Below are positions 58,625-64,000 of a DNA stretch of 64,000 nucleotides, piece after piece. Within the stretch, counting starts at the first letter, position 1. Each line of letters starts with the position of its first letter. Source of the DNA: Streptomyces griseoflavus (GTDB lineage: Bacteria; Actinomycetota; Actinomycetes; Streptomycetales; Streptomycetaceae); the NCBI RefSeq assembly GCF_014649995.1, contig NZ_BMUC01000003.1:248001-312000 (forward strand). The letters run 5' to 3'. The notes below the pieces were generated by a model that was given only the letters and a program-made list of their open reading frames with translations, searched no databases and was not told where the DNA came from. A program made the translations under genes and the position numbers.

Positions 58625-59053
58625 ATGGCGTACAAGATGACCGAGGAACAGTGGCGGGAGTTCGTCTCCCGCGGAACCCGCACCGCGAAACTGTGCACCG
58701 TCCGTGCCGACGGCAGCCCGCACGTCGCGCCGGTCTGGTTCCTGCTCGACGGGGACGACGTGGTGCTCAACACCGGGGAGCGGACGGTGAAGGGACGCAA
58801 CCTGGCCCGCGACGGGCGGGTCGCCCTCTGTGTGGACGACGACCGGCCGCCGTTCGGCTTCGTGGTGCTGCAGGGCCAGGCACGGCTCTCCCAGGACCCC
58901 GAGGAGCTGCGGCACTGGGCCACCCGGATCGGCGCACGGTACATGGGCGAGGAACGGGCCGAGGAGTTCGGGGCGCGCAATGCCGTGCCCGGTGAACTCC
59001 TCGTGCGTGTCACCGTCGACAAGGTCGTGGCCGAAGGGGACCTCGCGGACTGA
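58625..59053 (+). CDS. PPOX class F420-dependent oxidoreductase
   Basis: A 142-residue split-barrel flavin/deazaflavin enzyme: FVSRGTRTAKLCTVRADGSPHVAPVWFLLDGDDVVLNTGERTVKGRNLARDGRVALCVDDDRPPFGFVVLQGQARL is the F420/FMN-binding core, and the C-terminus contains the conserved RVTVDKVV strand. It would use reduced F420 to reduce an unknown substrate. ATG 58625 begins the fold. The stop codon lies within the first unit of a 33-bp tandem repeat. It is divergent from the roadblock gene. Confidence 0.88.
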   Translation: MAYKMTEEQWREFVSRGTRTAKLCTVRADGSPHVAPVWFLLDGDDVVLNTGERTVKGRNLARDGRVALCVDDDRPPFGFVVLQGQARLSQDPEELRHWATRIGARYMGEERAEEFGARNAVPGELLVRVTVDKVVAEGDLAD

Positions 59054-59125
59054 CGTCCCGTGGCCGACGGGGACGTCGCGGACCGGCATCCCGTGGCCGA
59101 AGGGGACGTCGCGGACCGGCACGCG
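59027..59125 (+). repeat. Three tandem 33-bp units across the PPOX stop codon
   Basis: Units start at 59027, 59060 and 59093, each opening GTGGCCGA and containing GGGGAC-TCGCGGAC. The first encodes the last eight PPOX residues, VAEGDLAD, and then TGA. Units two and three would continue in frame as VADGDVADRHP and VAEGDVADRHA, with CGG where unit one has TGA. Confidence 0.9.
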
Positions 59126-59185
59126 GGCGCGAGCCGCCCTCCCGCGGCCATCCGTGTCGCTCGTCCCGGTGACCGGTGAGGGATC

Positions 59186-59794
59186 ATGCGGAGCATGAGC
59201 GAGGACCACACACACGTCCAGGAGTTCTTCACCGCGCGGGCCGCCGACTGGGACCGCCGCTTCCCCGACGACGGGCCGGCCTACGCGGCCGCGGTGGCCG
59301 CGCTCGGGCTGCGGCAGGGCGGCCGGGTGCTCGACGCCGGCTGCGGCACCGGGCGGGCCCTGCCTCCGCTGCGGGCGGCCGTGGGACCGTCGGGCGTGGT
59401 CCTCGGCGCCGATCTGACCCCGGCCATGTTGCGCGCGGCGGCACGGGCCGGACGGGACCGGGACGGGGTGCTGCTGCTGGCCGACGTCACCGCCCTGCCG
59501 CTGCGTTCCTCCTCGCTCGACGCGGTGTTCGCGGCCGGGCTGATCGCGCACCTGCCCGACCCCGCCGGGAACCTGCGGGAGCTCGCGCGGGTGGTGCGGC
59601 CCGGTGGCGTACTGGCGCTGTTCCATCCGGTCGGCCGGGCGGCGCTCGCCGCCCGGCAGGGCCGCACGCTCACAGCCGGCGACCTGCGCGCCGAGCCGAA
59701 TCTGCGCGGGCTGCTGACGCGTTCGGGCTGGCGCATGACCTCGTACACCGACGAGGACACCCGGTTCCTGGCGCTGGCCGTGCGCGCGGACTGA
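59186..59794 (+). CDS. Class I SAM-dependent methyltransferase
   Basis: A 202-residue Rossmann methyltransferase. Motif I is VLDAGCGTGRALPPL at about residue 48, followed by motif II GADLTPAML and motif III GVLLLADVTALPLRSSSLDAVFAAGLIAHLPD, the UbiE/Methyltransf_11 type. It would methylate a small molecule. Start codons at 59186 and 59195 are both possible; GAGGG sits 3 and 12 bases before them respectively. It converges with the DUF2236 gene. Confidence 0.9.
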   Translation: MRSMSEDHTHVQEFFTARAADWDRRFPDDGPAYAAAVAALGLRQGGRVLDAGCGTGRALPPLRAAVGPSGVVLGADLTPAMLRAAARAGRDRDGVLLLADVTALPLRSSSLDAVFAAGLIAHLPDPAGNLRELARVVRPGGVLALFHPVGRAALAARQGRTLTAGDLRAEPNLRGLLTRSGWRMTSYTDEDTRFLALAVRAD

Positions 59795-59815
59795 ACACCC
59801 GCCGTGCGCCGGCGG

Positions 59816-60697
59816 TCAGTCCTGGTGCCGTACCGGGCAGCCACGGAGGCCCGGCACGGGAGCGGTGCCCAGGTCCGCCAGCCGGTAGCCGTCCGGATAG
59901 CTTCTGATCTCCCGGTTCTGCCGGGCGAAGTGCGGGGTGTCGCGGGGCGGCAGCAGCCGGACGGCGCGGCCCCTCAGCCGGACCGCGCGGCGCACCCACG
60001 CCCGCGTGGCCGCACTCGGCGGTGTGTAGCGGAAGGCCCGCAGCAGGGGCTCGTCGAGCAGGGCGAGCGTGGCCGTGCGCAGCGCGGGGGCGAGCGGGCG
60101 CGGGTACCAGGAGGCCATGAGGTCGAGGGTGGCGTCCGAGACCCGTCGGGCGCCCTCGTCCCAGCCGAAGTGGGCTTCCTCGTAGGCGTCCAGGCAGCTC
60201 TCGAACTCCTCGTAGGAGCCGGGGACGTCCGGGATCCCCATGTGCCGGCCCAGTGTGCGGTAGTGGACGGCACTCGCCACGATCTCGTGACGTGACAGCC
60301 TGCGCCAGCCGTAGGCGTCGATCCACCGTCGGGGCATCACCACGAACGTGCTCAGCACGTAGCGCATGTCGTCGTCGGGGATGTCGTAGGCGTGGTGCAT
60401 CCGGTTGATGCGGCGGATCGCCGTCCGGGCCTCGGTACTCGCGAACCCGTGCTCCACGACGGCGTCCAGGAGGAGCGCGGTGTCGTCGTAGCGTTTCTGG
60501 GAGCGGTCGGTGAGCTCGGCCGTCCGGGCGAGCAGCCGGCCGATCCGGGGGACGGCGTAGGTGCGGTAGAGGGCCAGCTCCAGGGCCCGGGTGTGGTCCC
60601 AGGGGAACTCGTAGGCCGAGCTGAGCCGGTAGATCTCCGTGGCCTGCCGGTAGGGGTCCATCCGCCGGATCCGTTCCAGCCGTTCGAAGCGCCGCAC
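59816..60697 (-). CDS. MpaB-type oxygenase family (DUF2236) protein
   Basis: A 293-residue helical protein of the DUF2236/MpaB/Lcp-like family, heme-binding oxygenases in the cases studied. The sequence MHHAYDIPDDDMRYVLSTFVVMPRRWIDAYGWRRLSRHEIVASAVHYRTLGRHMGIPDVPGSYEEFESCLDAYEEAHFGWDEGARRVSD contains several conserved His and Arg residues. GTG 60697 (VRRFERLERI) has a GGGGG element 7 bases upstream. Its substrate is unknown; distant relatives cleave rubber or cyclise dipeptides. Confidence 0.85.
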   Translation of the reverse strand: MRRFERLERIRRMDPYRQATEIYRLSSAYEFPWDHTRALELALYRTYAVPRIGRLLARTAELTDRSQKRYDDTALLLDAVVEHGFASTEARTAIRRINRMHHAYDIPDDDMRYVLSTFVVMPRRWIDAYGWRRLSRHEIVASAVHYRTLGRHMGIPDVPGSYEEFESCLDAYEEAHFGWDEGARRVSDATLDLMASWYPRPLAPALRTATLALLDEPLLRAFRYTPPSAATRAWVRRAVRLRGRAVRLLPPRDTPHFARQNREIRSYPDGYRLADLGTAPVPGLRGCPVRHQD

Positions 60698-60954
60698 TGT
60701 GCCGCCCCCTTCTGCCGTCGGAGTCGCAACTCTACGCTGAGCAGCGGGAGATGCACGGTCGGTGAGGGAAGGGGAGCACCGGCGAACGGCCACCCGTGCG
60801 GTCGTCGCGCTCGCGCGGGGGCGGAACGGGCCCCCGGGGAGCGGTCGCGCGGGCGCCGCTGGGGCTCCCGGCCTCCTGAACCGTCCGCCGGCGCCTGGCC
60901 GATTCGCCCCCGTCCGGCCGGAAACCTGCAGCTCCGGGCGCGGCTGAAGGGGTC

Positions 60955-60984
60955 GTGACAAGGGGCTGGGGGTCGGCATAGGGT
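60955..60984 (+). promoter_or_regulatory. Promoter of the hypothetical gene at 61019
   Basis: GTGACA (60955-60960) and TAGGGT (60979-60984) are 18 bp apart, a normal housekeeping arrangement that puts the transcript start near 60991. The rest of the 321-bp divergent gap 60698-61018 is GC-rich and shows no gene. Confidence 0.55.
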
Positions 60985-61018
60985 GCGCGCCGACGGACGT
61001 GACGATGGGGAGGCTGGG

Positions 61019-61933
61019 ATGGCCGGGACGGACGAGGAAGCCGTCGCCGCCGCGGACGACGCGCTCTACGTGCTGACGGCGGCGTTGCTGACGCCGGCGA
61101 AGTTCCCGAGCGTGCTGGGCGACGACTATCCGGAGGCGTGCGCCGCGCTCGGCCTTCCGCCGGTCGCGGACGGGTACGGGCTGGTGCTCGGCCAGGACGG
61201 CGCGGGCGCCCGGTGGACCGTCGTCGTCGACGACGTCTCGCTGGTCGCCGTCGCGATCGCGTCCTGGGACTGCGGCATGGAGCACGACCTGTCCCCGGAC
61301 GAGCGCACGGTCGTCACCGCGCTGCCCGGCTGGCCCCTCGCGGTCGCCGTGGCCGCGCCGGACGTGCCGGCGCCGCACGATCCCGGCCCCGACGTCGCGG
61401 ACGGTCCCGCGCTGACGCCGCCGGACGGCGAGGTGTGGGGTCCGGCGCAGCGCCGGCTGGGAGCCGACGAGATCGCCCTGCAGTGGGCGACCTGGCGGGA
61501 GCAGGTCGACGACGCGGCGTTCCCCGCGCCGGGCGGCCCGGCGGACACGGCCGACGGCTCCGGGACAAGTGGTGACTCCGAGGGGGCCGGCGGCGCCGCG
61601 GAGCGCGGAGGCGAGGACGGGGAGGGCGCGCGGGGCGCCGGACCGGACGCGCGGGCGCCGGGCGGTCACAGCGGGATCCGGCGGGTACTGGCCGAGGCGC
61701 GTGCCTATGTCGACTCGCCGCCCCCGCTGGGCCGGGTCCGGTCCTCGTTCGCTCCGGGTGGTGCCCGCACCCTGCGTGCCGACGGGCCCGGGTGGTCGTT
61801 GGTGGCCAGGACGGACGACATCGCGTTCGTGCTGCTGGACGACGAGCCCGGCGAGGTTCTCCCGGTGGGCCGGGGTCCGGAGCTGCCGGGTCTGCTCGAG
61901 GCGCTCGACCAGATGGCCGTACGCCCCCTCTGA
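61019..61933 (+). CDS. Hypothetical protein
   Basis: A 304-residue acidic protein that I do not recognise. Residues 1-110 (AAADDALYVLTAALLTPAKFPSVLGDDYPEACAALGL ... WTVVVDDVSLVAVAIASWDCGMEHDLSPDERTVVTALPGWPLAVAVAAPD) and 240-304 (GGARTLRADGPGWSLVARTDDIAFVLLDDEPGEVLPVGRGPELPGLLEALDQMA) look folded, with a low-complexity Gly/Ala/Glu linker of about 60 residues between. No signal peptide. ATG 61019 has GGGGAGG 5 bases upstream. The following esterase gene is 183 bp downstream on the same strand. Confidence 0.7.
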   Translation: MAGTDEEAVAAADDALYVLTAALLTPAKFPSVLGDDYPEACAALGLPPVADGYGLVLGQDGAGARWTVVVDDVSLVAVAIASWDCGMEHDLSPDERTVVTALPGWPLAVAVAAPDVPAPHDPGPDVADGPALTPPDGEVWGPAQRRLGADEIALQWATWREQVDDAAFPAPGGPADTADGSGTSGDSEGAGGAAERGGEDGEGARGAGPDARAPGGHSGIRRVLAEARAYVDSPPPLGRVRSSFAPGGARTLRADGPGWSLVARTDDIAFVLLDDEPGEVLPVGRGPELPGLLEALDQMAVRPL

Positions 61934-62116
61934 GCAGGCGCGGCCTTCGGCGAGGGCGCGGGTGCCGGACGTTAGCGTGTGCTGCGGCTCCACGTGCGGG
62001 GCGCCGTTTCGTGGGGTGCCGGCCCGTCGACGAGGGCGGGATCGCACCCCCGGCACGGGGCACTTCCGTGATCGGCTGCCGCCCCTGCCCGCTGCCCGTC
62101 CCTTCCGGAGGCCGTC

Positions 62117-63502
62117 GTGCGTCCCTCCTGTCGTGTTCCGCTGCTCGCCACCGCCCTCACGGCGGCCGCCCTCACCGCTCCGTCCGCGGCCGGAGCGGCC
62201 CGGGACGCCACCTGCGCGCGCCTGGACGGGGTGCGGGTGCCCGGCGCGGCCCATCAGCGCGGCGCGTGTCTGGCCGATCTGACCACCGCGGGCCTCGCCG
62301 GCACGCGGTACACCGACATGGCCGACCAGGCGGGGCTCACCGCGGCGGCCACCCGGTCGCCGTCCGGTGTGCCGGGCGCGCAGATCGACGGCTATTTCCC
62401 CGACTCCTCCCGCTTCAACGACACGCACGGCTGGGCGCACGACGCGCAGTTCGTGATCCGGCTGCCCGACCGCTGGAACGGCGGGCTGGTGGTCACCGGC
62501 GCACCCGGCAACCGCAGGCAGTACGCGACCGACACCGCCATCTCCGACCAGGTGCTGGCGCGCGGCTACGCCTACGCGGCGACCGACAAGGGCAACAGCG
62601 GTGTCGACTTCCACCTCGACGGTGACCGGCCCGGAGACGCGGTCGCCGAGTGGAACGCGCGGACCACGCAGCTCACCCGGGCCGCGCGACGCGTCGTGGC
62701 GCAGCGCTACGGGCAGGCCCCGCGCCGCACGTACATGACCGGTGTGTCCAACGGCGGCTACCTGACGCGCTGGCAGCTGGAGAACCACCCGGAGCTGTAC
62801 GACGGCGGGGTGGACTGGGAGGGCAACCTGTGGACCGGCCGGGGGCGTCAGCCGCTGACCGCCCTGCCGGTGGCGGTGGCCAGGACGCTCGGCAGGGCCA
62901 CCGACGAGGACATGTACGCGGCGGGCTTCGCGCGGGGGTCCGAGTTCCTGTGGCCGTACCACGAGAAGGCCTACTGGGGCGTGACGCAGAAGATCTACCG
63001 TGCCGAGTTCGACCCCGCCTACGATCCGGACTGTCCCGGGCCCACCGCGGGGTCGACGCCGGAGCGGATCCTCGCGCCGTGCCCCTCCGACGCCGCCTAC
63101 GACTACGCCTCGCGCCCCGCCTCCGTGCACCGTGCCGTGGAGCGGGTGGCGCTCACCGGACGGATCGGCCGCCCCATGATCACGCTGCACGGCGATCTGG
63201 ACGCGCTGCTGCCCAAGGCCGTGGACTCGGACGTGTACGACGGCATGGTCGAGGCGAACGGGCGGGCGCGACTGCACCGCTATTACACGGTGGCGGGCGG
63301 CACCCACGTCGACGGCCTCTACGACAGCCATCCGGACCGGCTGCGGCCGGTCCTGCCCTGCTATCTGTCGGCGTTCGACGCGCTGGTCGCCTGGGTGGAG
63401 CGCGGAGTCGCGCCGCCCGGGGACCGGACCGTCGAGCGGCCCGCGGACGGCGATGTGGTCGGCTCCTGCGCGCTGGACACGGGCGGGGCGGCCGCGCGGT
63501 AG
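62117..63502 (+). CDS. Secreted tannase/feruloyl-esterase-like alpha/beta hydrolase
   Basis: A 461-residue exported hydrolase with a Sec-type signal (PLLATALTAAALTAPSAAGA). The catalytic Ser211 lies in TGVSNGGYLTR, Asp362 in LHGDLDALLP and His397 in GGTHVDGL. The overall pattern fits the tannase/feruloyl esterase or poly-hydroxybutyrate-oligomer hydrolase type; the substrate is uncertain. GTG 62117 has a GGAGG upstream. It ends 4 bases before the convergent small membrane protein gene. Confidence 0.85.
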   Translation: MRPSCRVPLLATALTAAALTAPSAAGAARDATCARLDGVRVPGAAHQRGACLADLTTAGLAGTRYTDMADQAGLTAAATRSPSGVPGAQIDGYFPDSSRFNDTHGWAHDAQFVIRLPDRWNGGLVVTGAPGNRRQYATDTAISDQVLARGYAYAATDKGNSGVDFHLDGDRPGDAVAEWNARTTQLTRAARRVVAQRYGQAPRRTYMTGVSNGGYLTRWQLENHPELYDGGVDWEGNLWTGRGRQPLTALPVAVARTLGRATDEDMYAAGFARGSEFLWPYHEKAYWGVTQKIYRAEFDPAYDPDCPGPTAGSTPERILAPCPSDAAYDYASRPASVHRAVERVALTGRIGRPMITLHGDLDALLPKAVDSDVYDGMVEANGRARLHRYYTVAGGTHVDGLYDSHPDRLRPVLPCYLSAFDALVAWVERGVAPPGDRTVERPADGDVVGSCALDTGGAAAR

Positions 63503-63506
63503 CGCC

Positions 63507-63689
63507 TCAGCGGCCCAGCTCCTTGCGCGACACACGGCGCAGCCTGCGCCGCTGCGCGGGGTCGAGGGCGAGATAGGCGGCGGCCGGGAGTCCCAGGACT
63601 ATCAGGAGCGCGGCCCACCAGGGCAGCCAGATGAGCAGGATGAGCCCGGCCGCCACACCTCCCGCGGCGATCTTGGCGTTGTTCGACAT
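63507..63689 (-). CDS. Small two-helix membrane protein
   Basis: A 60-residue protein with two hydrophobic segments (IAAGGVAAGLILLIWL and WAALLIVLGLPAAAYLAL) and a basic, Arg-rich C-terminus (DPAQRRRLRRVSRKELGR). Family unknown. ATG 63689 has GAAGGAGG 8 bases upstream, the best ribosome site in this part, which supports it as a gene. Confidence 0.72.
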   Translation of the reverse strand: MSNNAKIAAGGVAAGLILLIWLPWWAALLIVLGLPAAAYLALDPAQRRRLRRVSRKELGR

Positions 63690-64000
63690 GGTTGTCGCCT
63701 CCTTCGCGGCCACTGCCGCTCTCTGTCGTGAAAACGGGCCCGCCCTTCCGGCGGTTCCGGAGCGCGACCCTGAGACGCCCCTGAGGTGCGACCCCTAAGG
63801 TGTTCGCGGCGCCCGTCGGAGCCTCCCGGCGGGAGGCCCGCGACGCGCCTCCCATGGTGGCCCGGATCACAGCACACGCCTACCCGGTCCGCGCCGCCCT
63901 TGCGGTACCCTCGGCCGCTCCGGCTCCACTAGTCAAGTTTGAGGACTGCTGACATCACTGCGCTGACCACTCCCCCGGCTTCCCTCCCCGTCCCCTCCGG
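63690..64000 (+). other. Window end: divergent upstream region and possible gene start
   Basis: No complete gene. TACCCT (63906-63911) could be a -10 element of a plus-strand gene that continues past the window; a TTG at 63939 opens a frame to the end (RTADITALTTPPASLPVP), but no ribosome site supports it. The minus side has two related stretches, CTCAGGGGCG and CTCAGGGTCG, in the upstream region of the small membrane protein gene. Confidence 0.4.

Noticed and set aside
59816-63535. A 1239-codon open frame antisense to the tannase-like and hypothetical genes
   Set aside because: Only its end (59816-60697) is the DUF2236 gene; the upstream part is antisense shadow with no motif.
1-64000. CRISPR arrays, insertion sequences, integrases, tRNA or rRNA genes
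   Set aside because: None seen: no regular direct-repeat arrays, no transposase or recombinase motifs, no tRNA-like cloverleaf or rRNA sequence recognised by eye.

Overview
The window is chromosomal DNA from an actinomycete, almost certainly a Streptomyces. The GC content is very high with near-saturated G/C third codon positions, GTG starts are common, and many genes belong to families typical of Streptomyces (DUF5134, DUF5997, DUF5709, probable DUF6421, DUF6214 and DUF6397, LVIVD-repeat/DUF305 pair, roadblock/LC7, DUF3516 helicase). I see about 60 protein genes, no rRNA, tRNA, CRISPR array, insertion sequence or prophage. It reads as chromosome rather than a mobile island, in which short metabolic operons alternate with one-component regulators that face their target across a small operator.

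Layout. 1-6.3 kb: end of a PlsC-type acyltransferase; a transglutaminase-like protein; an operon DUF6421 - SDR - threonine aldolase; a GDPD phosphodiesterase, a GNAT enzyme and a VOC protein. 6.3-11.9 kb: a FUSC-marR operon, a DUF5134 protein, an M56 membrane protease, a PAP2 phosphatase and a TetR regulator. 11.9-19.2 kb: secreted LVIVD protein divergent from a DUF305 lipoprotein, DUF6214, an FprA-type ferredoxin reductase, an ArsR/old-yellow-enzyme divergon with twin operators, and a secreted pectate lyase. 19.2-30 kb: PaaX/AidB divergon, BNR-repeat protein, Ung, BadF-type kinase, a CbiX-like protein without metal ligands, a lactonase, a second FUSC protein, Lrp/AsnC and a HAD phosphatase. 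30-37.7 kb: DUF4142, a LysR effector-domain protein without HTH divergent from DUF5997, a MerR-beta-clamp fusion, a K+/H+ antiporter with its TrkA-C subunit and a universal stress protein.

37.9-42.7 kb holds the most unusual locus: a 1437-residue trypsin / STAND NTPase / transmembrane / beta-propeller protein followed by a small Trypco1-like protein, which matches the architecture of proposed protease-STAND conflict systems. 42.9-51.6 kb: YjbQ, a flavin monooxygenase, a short MltG, an ABC exporter divergent from MarR, and a heterodimeric ABC exporter whose two NBDs have complementary degenerate motifs. 51.6-64 kb: DUF5709, zinc-independent L31, a DUF457 hydrolase, a DUF3516 helicase, TesB, DUF6397, an orphan roadblock protein, a PPOX/F420 protein with a 33-bp tandem repeat across its stop codon, a methyltransferase, an MpaB-type (DUF2236) protein, a hypothetical, a secreted tannase-like esterase and a small membrane protein.

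Regulation is unusually legible. Dyads sit in the promoters of the transglutaminase, FUSC-marR, tetR, arsR/OYE, pectate lyase, paaX/aidB, lysR-like/DUF5997, merR-clamp and ABC/marR genes, and strong hairpins close most convergent pairs. Family names come from recognition of motifs and remembered homologues; no database search was run.
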